Of a DNA stretch of 64,000 bases, positions 9,479-22,870 are shown piece by piece. The DNA is from Pratylenchus scribneri. Taxonomy: Eukaryota; Nematoda; Chromadorea; Rhabditida; Pratylenchidae. Position 1 is the stretch's first letter. Each line of letters opens with the position of its first letter. Below the pieces are notes generated by a model. It saw only the letters and a list, made by a program, of their open reading frames with translations, ran no database searches and was not told where the DNA came from. The position numbers were made by a program, and so were the translations under genes. The stretch spans positions 186,001 to 250,000 of the forward strand of contig JAQSEB010000122.1 of the NCBI GenBank assembly GCA_030063045.1, written 5' to 3'.

Positions 9479-11160
9479 GGAGCCTGATTAGTCTGCCTCA
9501 AATTTGGCTGGGGAAGGGCCGGGGCACTGGCCAGAACCGTTCCATTATCCTGTTGATTGGGCATTTGTTGTTGCACATTGTTTGGCGGTGGAGCAAAATT
9601 CATTGTTGGAACAAATTGGGTTTGGCCAGAAACATTGGAAGCAGCATTTTGAGGAGGGCACCCAATTGGAATGGCATTGGAGGCAGTGGCTGGTGACCAA
9701 GCAGGTTGATGGTTCGAATCGGCATTGGTGTAATTGGTGGAGCGAAATGTGCCAGCAGAGTTTTGTCGGGCTGAATTTGTCGATGGGACAACCTTGGACT
9801 TACAAAGAGGACGTGGATGGTTGCCTTGGCAGTTGGAGCATGTCATTGGTTTAGGGCAGTTGTTCGCAAAGTGGCCATCACCCAAACATTTAAAGCAAAT
9901 CTTCAATTCACGCAAACGGGCCAGCCGGGCATTATGATCAGCATATTGAGGGCAATGCGTTGAGAAATGGCCAGGATCAATGCAAAAACGACAAGGTAGC
10001 TTTGGAATTTTCCTTTGGCGTTGATTGGGCATTGAATTTGGGGCAGAATTGTTGTTTTGACTTGCAAATGTCAATGAAGAATTAAGCTGTTGTTGTTGAT
10101 TATGAGGAGCGAATGATTGTCGTTGATGGCCTGAATTTTGCTGCTGTTGTTGGGTTGATTTTGGCTTGAAGGGGTGAAGAGCACTGATGTCCTGTTTTCG
10201 CTTCAAAATTGTCTTCATGGCCGATTTCAAATTGCTCAAATTCCAAAAGCCAGAAGCGTCCCTGATTCGGTAAATTTCCTCGAGCATGAAGGCAGGCAAT
10301 TTGCTTTCAATCTCCATGATGATGGGCAATGAGTCGGGATCCTCGCCTTGTTGTTCAAATTGGACGCAAAATGATTCAATGGTGTCAATTAATGTTGTCA
10401 AATCGGTGCAGAAATTCTCCCCACCACGAATTCGGGGCATTTGTTTGATGGATTTATGCAAAGAACGCGAAATTTCTACTGGGTTATTGTATTTGGCATT
10501 CAAAAGGTCAATGGCTTGGTGGTAGGAATCGTCAATTAAAGGTAAAGCATCAATCAAAGAAAGGGGCTCATTTTTAAGGCAAGTTTTCAAATAGGACAAT
10601 TTAATTGAGAGGGGAACATTATCAGTATCTCCTACAGTTGCATTGAAAAGGGCCAAAAATCCAGGGAATTCAGAAATTTTTCCAGAAAATGTTGGTAATG
10701 GCAATTTGGGTAAATGGGCAAAATTTTGGGGAGTTGGGGCTTGTCCGGCATTGCCGGGGGCATTTTGATTAGCATCGGGCAAAAGGACGGCCAAATTTCT
10801 TTTTTCACTGCGAAGGGTCCGAACATAAGTTTTCAAGGTGGCCAAAGTGTCTTGATAGGGATGGGCAGCAATAAATGTTGTGTAAGCCTCATTGTCCACA
10901 TTTCGCTCAGCCCCGGTCATGTTGTTGCGAAGACTTGTCCATTTTTCGTGCGCCGAATTCAGGTCGGTAAGAATTTCAAGGCAATCAGTGAGATGATGGT
11001 CAAGTTCGGACAATTTTTGTTTAACAGTAGGGAAATAATCAAAATCGGATTGGCCTACGGGTCGAGGTGGGACAGGGAAGGTCTTTTTGGTTTCGGCGTT
11101 AACTAATTCTCTGGCTTCGGGCAATATAAGTTCAATTTGTCTACGAAATTGTGCTGACAT
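9475..11160 (-). CDS. gag: BEL/Pao Gag polyprotein (561 aa)
   Basis: This is the structural capsid and nucleocapsid precursor that would package element RNA in the cytoplasm. Residues 1-125 look helical. Residues about 146-290 match the DUF1759-type Gag of BEL/Pao (LPLPTFSGKISEFPGFLALF; LSIKLSYLKTCL). A Gln/Asn/Ser-rich linker spans about 335-380. Two canonical CX2CX4HX4C zinc knuckles follow at C390-C403 and C422-C435, then a shorter CX2CX3HX4C at C441-C453. The C-terminal 100 residues are low-complexity. No aspartic protease motif (D-S/T-G) follows the knuckles, where a protease would be expected. ATG at 11160 is the first in frame, 210 bp after the 5' LTR. The stop overlaps the integrase start. 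Copies differ at 9521 and 9531, which change two residues near the C-terminus (A/S and P/L). Confidence 0.92.
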   Translation of the reverse strand: MSAQFRRQIELILPEARELVNAETKKTFPVPPRPVGQSDFDYFPTVKQKLSELDHHLTDCLEILTDLNSAHEKWTSLRNNMTGAERNVDNEAYTTFIAAHPYQDTLATLKTYVRTLRSEKRNLAVLLPDANQNAPGNAGQAPTPQNFAHLPKLPLPTFSGKISEFPGFLALFNATVGDTDNVPLSIKLSYLKTCLKNEPLSLIDALPLIDDSYHQAIDLLNAKYNNPVEISRSLHKSIKQMPRIRGGENFCTDLTTLIDTIESFCVQFEQQGEDPDSLPIIMEIESKLPAFMLEEIYRIRDASGFWNLSNLKSAMKTILKRKQDISALHPFKPKSTQQQQQNSGHQRQSFAPHNQQQQLNSSLTFASQNNNSAPNSMPNQRQRKIPKLPCRFCIDPGHFSTHCPQYADHNARLARLRELKICFKCLGDGHFANNCPKPMTCSNCQGNHPRPLCKSKVVPSTNSARQNSAGTFRSTNYTNADSNHQPAWSPATASNAIPIGCPPQNAASNVSGQTQFVPTMNFAPPPNNVQQQMPNQQDNGTVLASAPALPQPNLRQTNQAP

Positions 11161-11370
11161 TTTTGGGGAAAATCAAATGATATGGCTCAAATGGGCAGAA
11201 AATAGTAAATGTGGAATGGAAGGTAAATGGGCCAAAAAGTATGCAAATGAGGGGCAAGGTCAAAGGAGATAATAATCTGGGCAAACAAGTGGCAAAAATG
11301 GGAATAAGGTGGAGGGAAAGGCAAAAAATTGGGCGAAAAAGAGGCCAAAGGTCGAAGTCCACGGTTGAGC
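11161..11370 (-). promoter_or_regulatory. 5' leader of the LTR element with a candidate primer-binding site
   Basis: These 210 bp lie between the 5' LTR and the gag ATG. In the element's sense the first TGG after the LTR starts at 11361, and 11350-11361 would pair with a tRNA 3' end reading ggtcgaagtcca. It lies 9 bases inside the LTR border, farther than usual, and I cannot name the tRNA, so the site is a candidate only. The region would also hold the packaging signal, which I cannot identify. Confidence 0.35.
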
Positions 11371-11681
11371 TGTAGCGTTCCCTTAGAACGCCAAAAATAG
11401 ACTCAAATTTCCCCAAATTTACTCTTCCCAAAGTCAAATACAATAGTCCGGTTTCACAACTTTATTTTCCGCAATTGAAGGCAAAAAAAGGCAATTATTA
11501 ATCCAAAGTCAGAAGGCAAAAAGTGGGCAAAGTTATGGAATGAAGAATGGATGCTGGGGGGAAGATCGGATATATTTTATGGTGGCAATCCAAAGGGGGA
11601 CAAGGAAATCCATTAGTGTAAAATGTGGGAAAAAATGGCTTTGGGGTGAATTCATCAAAAAGGGATTTTGCGGATGCAACA
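11371..11681 (-). repeat. 5' LTR of copy 1 (311 bp)
   Basis: It matches 5653-5963 with one visible substitution (a at 11436 against t at 5718). As the upstream LTR in the element's sense it should hold the promoter; the only TATA-like run is weak and lies at about 11569-11580. Confidence 0.95.
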
Positions 11682-11686
11682 CTGCA
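11682..11686. other. Target site duplication, right of LTR element copy 1
   Basis: CTGCA follows the terminal CA of the 5' LTR and continues directly into aatgcattttccattgg, a D monomer. Confidence 0.93.
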
Positions 11687-12249
11687 AATGCATTTTCCAT
11701 TGGATTTTTGATAATTTTTTTGTATACATCTACGTATACATCTACACAGAATATAGTCTGCAAATGCATTTTAGAGACTTATTTTTTGTCCAGGGAGAGG
11801 TCTATTTAATTCTGCAATTTTTAAGAATATCTTATTATCTAATTTTATGTAGAATTAAGACTGCAAATGCATTTTCCATTGGATTTTTGATAATTTTTTT
11901 GTATACATCTACGTATACATCTACACAGAATATAGTCTGCAAATGCATTTTCCATGGGAAGATTTATAATTTTTTGTATACATCTACACAGAATATAGTC
12001 TGCAAATGCATTTTAGAGACTTATTTTTTGTCCAGGGAGAGGTCTATTTAATTCTGCAATTTTTAAGAATATCTTATTATCTAATTTTATGTAGAATTAA
12101 GACTGCAAATGCATTTTCTATGTGATTTTTTATCTATTTTTTGTATACATCTACGTATACATCTACACAGAATATAGTCTGCAAATGCATTTTCCATGGG
12201 AAGATTTATAATTTTTTGTATACATCTACGTATACATCTACACAGAATA

Positions 12250-15200
12250 AAGTCTGCAAATGCATTTTCCATGGGATGTTTTATAATTTTTTTGTATACA
12301 TCTACGTATACATCTACACAGAATATAGTCTGCAAATGCATTTTCCATGGGAAGATTTATAATTTTTTGTATACATCTACGTATACATCTACACAGAATA
12401 TAGTCTGCAAATGCATTTTAGAGACTTATTTTTTGTCCAGGGAGAGGTCTATTTAATTCTGCAATTTTTAAGAATATCTTATTATCTAATTTTATGTAGA
12501 ATTAAGACTCCAAATGCATTTTTTATGTGATTTTTTTAGCTATTTTTTGTATACATCTACGTATACATCTACACAGAATATAGTCTGCAAATGCATTTTC
12601 CATTGGATTTTTGATAATTTTTTTGTATACATCTACGTATACATCTACACAGAATATAGTCTGCAAATGCATTTTCCATGGGAAGATTTATAATTTTTTG
12701 TATACATCTACGTATACATCTACACAGAATATAGTCTGCAAATGCATTTTAGAGACTTATTTTTTGTCCAGGGAGAGGTCTATTTAATTCTGCAATTTTT
12801 AAGAATATCTTATTATCTAATTTTATGTAGAATTAAGACTGCAAATGCATTTTCTATGTGATTTTTTTATCTATTTTTTGTATACATCTACGTATACATC
12901 TACACAGAATATAGTCTGCAAATGCATTTTCCATGGGAAGATTTATAATTTTTTGTATACATCTACGTATACATCTACACAGAATAAAGTCTGCAAATGC
13001 ATTTTCCATGGGAAGATTTATAATTTTTTGTATACATCTACGTATACATCTACACAGAATATAGTCTGCAAATGCATTTTAGAGACTTATTTTTTGTCCA
13101 GGGAGAGGTCTATTTAATTCTGCAATTTTTAAGAATATCTTATTATATAATTTTATGTAGAATTAAGACTGCAAATGCATTTTCTATGTGATTTTTTTAT
13201 CTATTTTTTGTATACATCTACGTATACATCTACACAGAATATAGTCTGCAAATGCATTTTCCATGGGAAGATTTATAATTTTTTGTATACATCTACGTAT
13301 ACATCTACACAGAATAAAGTCTGCAAATGCATTTTCCATGGGATGTTTTATAATTTTTTTGTATACATCTACGTATACATCTACACAGAATATAGTCTGC
13401 AAATGCATTTTCCATGGGATGTTTTATAATTTTTTTGTATACATCTACGTATACATCTACACAGAATATAGTCTGCAAATGCATTTTAGAGACTTATTTT
13501 TTGTCCAGGGAGAGGTCTATTTAATTCTGCAATTTTTAAGAATATCTTATTATCTAATTTTATGTAAAATTAAGACTGCAAATGCATTTTCTATGTGATT
13601 TTTTTATCTATTTTTTGTATACATCTACGTATACATCTACACAGAATATAGTCTGCAAATGCATTTTCCATGGGAAGATTTATAATTTTTTGTATACATC
13701 TACGTATACATCTACACAGAATAAAGTCTGCAAATGCATTTTCCATGGGATGTTTTATAATTTTTTTGTATACATCTACGTATACATCTACACAGAATAT
13801 AGTCTGCAAATGCATTTTCCATGGGAAGATTTATAATTTTTTGTATACATCTACGTATACATCTACACAGAATAAAGTCTGCAAATGCATTTTCCATGGG
13901 ATGTTTTATAATTTTTTTGTATACATCTACGTATACATCTACACAGATTATAGTCTGCAAATGCATTTTCCATGGGATGTTTTATAATTTTTTTGTATAC
14001 ATCTACGTATACATCTACACAGAATATAGTCTGCAAATGCATTTTCCATGGGAAGATTTATAATTTTTTGTATACATCTACGTATACATCTACACAGAAT
14101 AAAGTCTGCAAATGCATTTTAGAGACTTATTTTTTGTCCAGGGAGAGGTCTATTTAATTCTGCAATTTTTAAGAATATCTTATTATCTAATTTTATGTAG
14201 AATTAAGACTGCAAATGCATTTTCTATGTGATTTTTTTTATCTATTTTTTGTATACATCTACGTATACATCTATACAGAATATAGTCTGCAAATGCATTT
14301 TCCATGGGATGTTTTATAATTTTTTTGTATACATCTACGTATACATCTACACAGAATATAGTCTGCAAATGCATTTTAGAGACTTATTTTTTGTCCAGGG
14401 AGAGGTCTATTTAATTCTGCAATTTTTAAGAATATCTTATTATCTAATTTTATGTAGAATTAAGACTGCAAATGCATTTTCTATGTGATTTTTTTTATCT
14501 ATTTTTTGTATACATCTACGTATACATTTACACAGAATATAGTCTGCAAATGCATTTTCCATTGGATTTTTGATAATTTTTTTGTATACATCTACGTATA
14601 CATCTACACAGAATATAGTCTGCAAATGCATTTTCCATGGGAAGATTTATAATTTTTTGTATACATCTACGTATACATCTACACAGAATAAAGTCTGCAA
14701 ATGCATTTTCCATGGGATGTTTTATAATTTTTTTGTATACATCTACGTATACATCTACACAGAATATAGTCTGCAAATGCATTTTCCATGGGATGTTTTA
14801 TAATTTTTTTGTATACATCTACGTATACATCTACACAGAATATAGTCTGCAAATGCATTTTAGAGACTTATTTTTTGTCCAGGGAGAGGTCTATTTAATT
14901 CTGCAATTTTTAAGAATATCTTATTATCTAATTTTATGTAGAATTAAGACTGCAAATGCATTTTCTATGTGATTTTTTTTATCTATTTTTTGTATACATC
15001 TACGTATACATTTACACAGAATATAGTCTGCAAATGCATTTTCCATTGGATTTTTGATAATTTTTTTGTATACATCTACGTATACATCTACACAGAATAT
15101 AGTCTGCAAATGCATTTTAGAGACTTATTTTTTGTCCAGGGAGAGGTCTATTTAATTCTGCAATTTTTAAGAATATTTTATTATCTAATTTTATGTAGAA

Positions 15201-18200
15201 TTAAGACTGCAAATGCATTTTTTATGTGATTTTTTAGCTATTTTTTGTATACATCTACGTATACATCTACACAGAATATAGTCTGCAAATGCATTTTAGA
15301 GACTTATTTTTTGTCCAGGGAGAGGTCTATTTAATTCTGCAATTTTTAATAATATCTTATTATCTAATTTTATGTAGAATTAAGACTGCAAATGCATTTT
15401 CCATTGGATTTTTGATAATTTTTTTGTATACATCTACGTATACATCTACACAGAATAAAGTCTGCAAATGCATTTTCCATGGGATGTTTTATAATTTTTT
15501 TGTATACATCTACGTATACATCTACACAGAATATAGTCTGCAAATGCATTTTCCATGGGAAGATTTATAATTTTTTGTATACATCTACGTATACATCTAC
15601 ACAGAATATAGTCTGCAAATGCATTTTAGAGACTTATTTTTTGTCCAGGGAGAGGTCTATTTAATTCTGCAATTTTTAAGAATATCTTATTATCTAATTT
15701 TATGTAGAATTAAGACTCCAAATGCATTTTTTATGTGATTTTTTTAGCTATTTTTTGTATACATCTACGTATACATCTACACAGAATATAGTCTGCAAAT
15801 GCATTTTCCATTGGATTTTTGATAATTTTTTTGTATACATCTACGTATACATCTACACAGAATATAGTCTGCAAATGCATTTTCCATGGGAAGATTTATA
15901 ATTTTTTGTATACATCTACGTATACATCTACACAGAATATAGTCTGCAAATGCATTTTAGAGACTTATTTTTTGTCCAGGGAGAGGTCTATTTAATTCTG
16001 CAATTTTTAAGAATATCTTATTATCTAATTTTATGTAGAATTAAGACTGCAAATGCATTTTCTATGTGATTTTTTTATCTATTTTTTGTATACATCTACG
16101 TATACATCTACACAGAATATAGTCTGCAAATGCATTTTCCATGGGAAGATTTATAATTTTTTGTATACATCTACGTATACATCTACACAGAATAAAGTCT
16201 GCAAATGCATTTTCCATGGGAAGATTTATAATTTTTTGTATACATCTACGTATACATCTACACAGAATATAGTCTGCAAATGCATTTTAGAGACTTATTT
16301 TTTGTCCAGGGAGAGGTCTATTTAATTCTGCAATTTTTAAGAATATCTTATTATATAATTTTATGTAGAATTAAGACTGCAAATGCATTTTCTATGTGAT
16401 TTTTTTATCTATTTTTTGTATACATCTACGTATACATCTACACAGAATATAGTCTGCAAATGCATTTTCCATGGGAAGATTTATAATTTTTTGTATACAT
16501 CTACGTATACATCTACACAGAATAAAGTCTGCAAATGCATTTTCCATGGGATGTTTTATAATTTTTTTGTATACATCTACGTATACATCTACACAGAATA
16601 TAGTCTGCAAATGCATTTTCCATGGGATGTTTTATAATTTTTTTGTATACATCTACGTATACATCTACACAGAATATAGTCTGCAAATGCATTTTAGAGA
16701 CTTATTTTTTGTCCAGGGAGAGGTCTATTTAATTCTGCAATTTTTAAGAATATCTTATTATCTAATTTTATGTAAAATTAAGACTGCAAATGCATTTTCT
16801 ATGTGATTTTTTTATCTATTTTTTGTATACATCTACGTATACATCTACACAGAATATAGTCTGCAAATGCATTTTCCATGGGAAGATTTATAATTTTTTG
16901 TATACATCTACGTATACATCTACACAGAATAAAGTCTGCAAATGCATTTTCCATGGGATGTTTTATAATTTTTTTGTATACATCTACGTATACATCTACA
17001 CAGATTATAGTCTGCAAATGCATTTTCCATGGGATGTTTTATAATTTTTTTGTATACATCTACGTATACATCTACACAGAATATAGTCTGCAAATGCATT
17101 TTCCATGGGAAGATTTATAATTTTTTGTATACATCTACGTATACATCTACACAGAATAAAGTCTGCAAATGCATTTTAGAGACTTATTTTTTGTCCAGGG
17201 AGAGGTCTATTTAATTCTGCAATTTTTAAGAATATCTTATTATCTAATTTTATGTAGAATTAAGACTGCAAATGCATTTTCTATGTGATTTTTTTTATCT
17301 ATTTTTTGTATACATCTACGTATACATCTATACAGAATATAGTCTGCAAATGCATTTTCCATGGGATGTTTTATAATTTTTTTGTATACATCTACGTATA
17401 CATCTACACAGAATATAGTCTGCAAATGCATTTTAGAGACTTATTTTTTGTCCAGGGAGAGGTCTATTTAATTCTGCAATTTTTAAGAATATCTTATTAT
17501 CTAATTTTATGTAGAATTAAGACTGCAAATGCATTTTCTATGTGATTTTTTTTATCTATTTTTTGTATACATCTACGTATACATTTACACAGAATATAGT
17601 CTGCAAATGCATTTTCCATTGGATTTTTGATAATTTTTTTGTATACATCTACGTATACATCTACACAGAATATAGTCTGCAAATGCATTTTCCATGGGAA
17701 GATTTATAATTTTTTGTATACATCTACGTATACATCTACACAGAATAAAGTCTGCAAATGCATTTTCCATGGGATGTTTTATAATTTTTTTGTATACATC
17801 TACGTATACATCTACACAGAATATAGTCTGCAAATGCATTTTCCATGGGATGTTTTATAATTTTTTTGTATACATCTACGTATACATCTACACAGAATAT
17901 AGTCTGCAAATGCATTTTAGAGACTTATTTTTTGTCCAGGGAGAGGTCTATTTAATTCTGCAATTTTTAAGAATATCTTATTATCTAATTTTATGTAGAA
18001 TTAAGACTGCAAATGCATTTTCTATGTGATTTTTTTTATCTATTTTTTGTATACATCTACGTATACATTTACACAGAATATAGTCTGCAAATGCATTTTC
18101 CATTGGATTTTTGATAATTTTTTTGTATACATCTACGTATACATCTACACAGAATATAGTCTGCAAATGCATTTTAGAGACTTATTTTTTGTCCAGGGAG

Positions 18201-18514
18201 AGGTCTATTTAATTCTGCAATTTTTAAGAATATTTTATTATCTAATTTTATGTAGAATTAAGACTGCAAATGCATTTTTTATGTGATTTTTTAGCTATTT
18301 TTTGTATACATCTACGTATACATCTACACAGAATATAGTCTGCAAATGCATTTTAGAGACTTATTTTTTGTCCAGGGAGAGGTCTATTTAATTCTGCAAT
18401 TTTTAATAATATCTTATTATCTAATTTTATGTAGAATTAAGACTGCAAATGCATTTTCCATTGGATTTTTGATAATTTTTTTGTATACATCTACGTATAC
18501 ATCTACACAGAATA
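12250..18514. repeat. Tandem duplication of an approximately 3.1-kb higher-order segment
   Basis: Sequence from about 12.25 kb matches sequence from about 15.46 kb, at offset 3,208 up to about 13.7 kb and 3,057 from about 13.97 kb. The difference, 151 bp, is one A plus one B monomer (75 + 76). Shared rare variants confirm it: aagactcc at 12507 and 15715; acagattatag near 13946 and 17003; ctatacag near 14270 and 17327. The corresponding part of superunit 2 (38.4-41.2 kb) has only one copy. Ends are approximate. Confidence 0.85.
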
Positions 18515-21500
18515 TAGTCTGCAAATGCATTTTCCATGGGAAGATTTATAATTTTTTGTATACATCTACACAGAATATAGTCTGCAAATGCATTTTAGAG
18601 ACTTATTTTTTGTCCAGGGAGAGGTCTATTTAATTCTGCAATTTTTAAGAATATCTTATTATCTAATTTTATGTAGAATTAAGACTGCAAATGCATTTTC
18701 TATGTGATTTTTTTATCTATTTTTTGTATACATCTACGTATACATCTACACAGAATATAGTCTGCAAATGCATTTTCCATGGGAAGATTTATAATTTTTT
18801 GTATACATCTACGTATACATCTACACAGAATAAAGTCTGCAAATGCATTTTCCATGGGATGTTTTATAATTTTTTTGTATACATCTACGTATACATCTAC
18901 ACAGAATATAGTCTGCAAATGCATTTTAGAGACTTATTTTTTGTCCAGGGAGAGGTCTATTTAATTCTGCAATTTTTAAGAATATCTTATTATCTAATTT
19001 TATGTAGAATTAAGACTGCAAATGCATTTTTTATGTGATTTTTTAGCTATTTTTTGTATACATCTACGTATACATCTACACAGAATATAGTCTGCAAATG
19101 CATTTTCCATTGGATTTTTGATAATTTTTTTGTATACATCTACGTATACATCTACACAGAATATAGTCTGCAAATGCATTTTCCATGGGAAGATTTATAA
19201 TTTTTTGTATACATCTACGTATACATCTACACAGAATATAGTCTGCAAATGCATTTTAGAGACTTATTTTTTGTCCAGGGAGAGGTCTATTTAATTCTGC
19301 AATTTTTAAGAATATCTTATTATCTAATTTTATGTAGAATTAAGACTGCAAATGCATTTTCTATGTGATTTTTTTTATCTATTTTTTGTATACATCTACG
19401 TATACATCTACACAGAATATAGTCTGCAAATGCATTTTCCATGGGAAGATTTATAATTTTTTGTATACATCTACGTATACATCTACACAGAATATAGTCT
19501 GCAAATGCATTTTAGAGACTTATTTTTTGTCCAGGGAGAGGTCTATTTAATTCTGCAATTTTTAAGAATATCTTATTATCTAATTTTATGTAGAATTAAG
19601 ACTGCAAATGCATTTTCTATGTGATTTTTTTATCTATTTTTTGTATACATCTACGTATACATCTACACAGAATATAGTCTGCAAATGCATTTTCCATGGG
19701 AAGATTTATAATTTTTTGTATACATCTACGTATACATCTACACAGAATAAAGTCTGCAAATGCATTTTCCATGGGATGTTTTATAATTTTTTTGTATACA
19801 TCTACGTATACATCTACACAGAATATAGTCTGCAAATGCATTTTCCATGGGATGTTTTATAATTTTTTTGTATACATCTACGTATACATCTACACAGAAT
19901 ATAGTCTGCAAATGCATTTTAGAGACTTATTTTTTGTCCAGGGAGAGGTCTATTTAATTCTGCAATTTTTAAGAATATCTTATTATCTAATTTTATGTAG
20001 AATTAAGACTGCAAATGCATTTTTTATGTGATTTTTTAGCTATTTTTTGTATACATCTACGTATACATCTACACAGAATATAGTCTGCAAATGCATTTTC
20101 CATTGGATTTTTGATAATTTTTTTGTATACATCTACGTATACATCTACACAGAATATAGTCTGCAAATGCATTTTCCATGGGAAGATTTATAATTTTTTG
20201 TATACATCTACGTATACATCTACATAGAATATAGTCTGCAAATGCATTTTAGAGACTTATTTTTTGTCCAGGGAGAGGTCTATTTAATTCTGCAATTTTT
20301 AAGAATATCTTATTATCTAATTTTATGTAGAATTAAGACTGCAAATGCATTTTCTATGTGATTTTTTTATCTATTTTTTGTATACATCTACGTATACATC
20401 TACACAGAATATAGTCTGCAAATGCATTTTCCATGGGAAGATTTATAATTTTTTGTATACATCTACGTATACATCTACACAGAATAAAGTCTGCAAATGC
20501 ATTTTCCATGGGATGTTTTATAATTTTTTTGTATACATCTACGTATACATCTACACAGAATATAGTCTGCAAATGCATTTTCCATGGGATGTTTTATAAT
20601 TTTTTTGTATACATCTACGTATACATCTACACAGAATATAGTCTGCAAATGCATTTTAGAGACTTATTTTTTGTCCAGGGAGAGGTCTATTTAATTCTGC
20701 AATTTTTAAGAATATCTTATTATCTAATTTTATGTAGAATTAAGACTGCAAATGCATTTTCTATGTGATTTTTTTATCTATTTTTTGTATACATCTACGT
20801 ATACATCTACACAGAATATAGTCTGCAAATGCATTTTCCATGGGAAGATTTATAATTTTTTGTATACATCTACGTATACATCTACACAGAATAAAGTCTG
20901 CAAATGCATTTTCCATGGGATGTTTTATAATTTTTTTGTATACATCTACGTATACATCTACACAGAATATAGTCTGCAAATGCATTTTCCATGGGATGTT
21001 TTATAATTTTTTTGTATACATCTACGTATACATCTACACAGAATATAGTCTGCAAATGCATTTTAGAGACTTATTTTTTGTCCAGGGAGAGGTCTATTTA
21101 ATTCTGCAATTTTTAAGAATATCTTATTATCTAATTTTATGTAGAATTAAGACTGCAAATGCATTTTCTATGTGATTTTTTTTATCTATTTTTTGTATAC
21201 ATCTACGTATACATTTACACAGAATATAGTCTGCAAATGCATTTTCCATGGGATGTTTTATAATTTTTTTTGTATACATCTACGTATACATCTACACAGA
21301 ATAAAGTCTGCAAATGCATTTTCCATGGGATGTTTTATAATTTTTTTGTATACATCTACGTATACATCTACACAGAATATAGTCTGCAAATGCATTTTCC
21401 ATGGGATGTTTTATAATTTTTTTGTATACATCTACGTATACATCTACACAGAATATAGTCTGCAAATGCATTTTAGAGACTTATTTTTTGTCCAGGGAGA

Positions 21501-22870
21501 GGTCTATTTAATTCTGCAATTTTTAAGAATATCTTATTATCTAATTTTATGTAGAATTAAGACTGCAAATGCATTTTTTATGTGATTTTTTAGCTATTTT
21601 TTGTATACATCTACGTATACATCTACACAGAATATAGTCTGCAAATGCATTTTCCATTGGATTTTTGATAATTTTTTTGTATACATCTACGTATACATCT
21701 ACACAGAATATAGTCTGCAAATGCATTTTCCATGGGAAGATTTATAATTTTTTGTATACATCTACGTATACATCTACACAGAATATAGTCTGCAAATGCA
21801 TTTTAGAGACTTATTTTTTGTCCAGGGAGAGGTCTATTTAATTCTGCAATTTTTAAGAATATCTTATTATCTAATTTTATGTAGAATTAAGACTGCAAAT
21901 GCATTTTCTATGTGATTTTTTTATCTATTTTTTGTATACATCTACGTATACATCTACACAGAATATAGTCTGCAAATGCATTTTCCATGGGAAGATTTAT
22001 AATTTTTTGTATACATCTACGTATACATCTACACAGAATAAAGTCTGCAAATGCATTTTCCATGGGATGTTTTAAAATTTTTTTGTATACATCTACGTAT
22101 ACATCTACACAGAATATAGTCTGCAAATGCATTTTCCATGGGATGTTTTATAATTTTTTTGTATACATCTACGTATACATCTACACAGAATATAGTCTGC
22201 AAATGCATTTTAGAGACTTATTTTTTGTCCAGGGAGAGGTCTATTTAATTCTGCAATTTTTAAGAATATCTTATTATCTAATTTTATGTAGAATTAAGAC
22301 TGCAAATGCATTTTCTATGTGATTTTTTTATCTATTTTTTGTATACATCTACGTATACATCTACACAGAATATAGTCTGCAAATGCATTTTCCATGGGAA
22401 GATTTATAATTTTTTGTATACATCTACGTATACATCTACACAGAATAAAGTCTGCAAATGCATTTTCCATGGGATGTTTTATAATTTTTTTGTATACATC
22501 TACGTATACATCTACACAGAATATAGTCTGCAAATGCATTTTCCATGGGATGTTTTATAATTTTTTTGTATACATCTACGTATACATCTACACAGAATAT
22601 AGTCTGCAAATGCATTTTAGAGACTTATTTTTTGTCCAGGGAGAGGTCTATTTAATTCTGCAATTTTTAAGAATATCTTATTATCTAATTTTATGTAGAA
22701 TTAAGACTGCAAATGCATTTTCTATGTGATTTTTTTTATCTATTTTTTGTATACATCTACGTATACATTTACACAGAATATAGTCTGCAAATGCATTTTC
22801 CATGGGATGTTTTATAATTTTTTTTGTATACATCTACGTATACATCTACACAGAATATAGTCTGCAAATG

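Larger units (their letters stand above)
5653..11681 (-). mobile_element. BEL/Pao-type LTR retrotransposon lacking reverse transcriptase, copy 1
   Basis: This is a complete LTR-to-LTR element of 6,029 bp on the minus strand: 5' LTR 11371-11681, leader, gag 9475-11160, integrase ORF 7526-9478, membrane ORF 6762-7322, Pro-rich ORF 5993-6712, 3' LTR 5653-5963. It is assigned to BEL/Pao by the DUF1759-like Gag with three zinc knuckles, the NPAD...TRG and LWWxGPxWL motifs, the H2C2 plus DDE integrase with a DUF5641-like tail, and the 5-bp target duplication. Protease, reverse transcriptase and RNase H are absent, which is why it is only about 6 kb; autonomous relatives are generally longer. The two LTRs differ at one base I could find (t at 5718, a at 11436). 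It was probably mobilised by a related autonomous element (inference). Confidence 0.92.
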
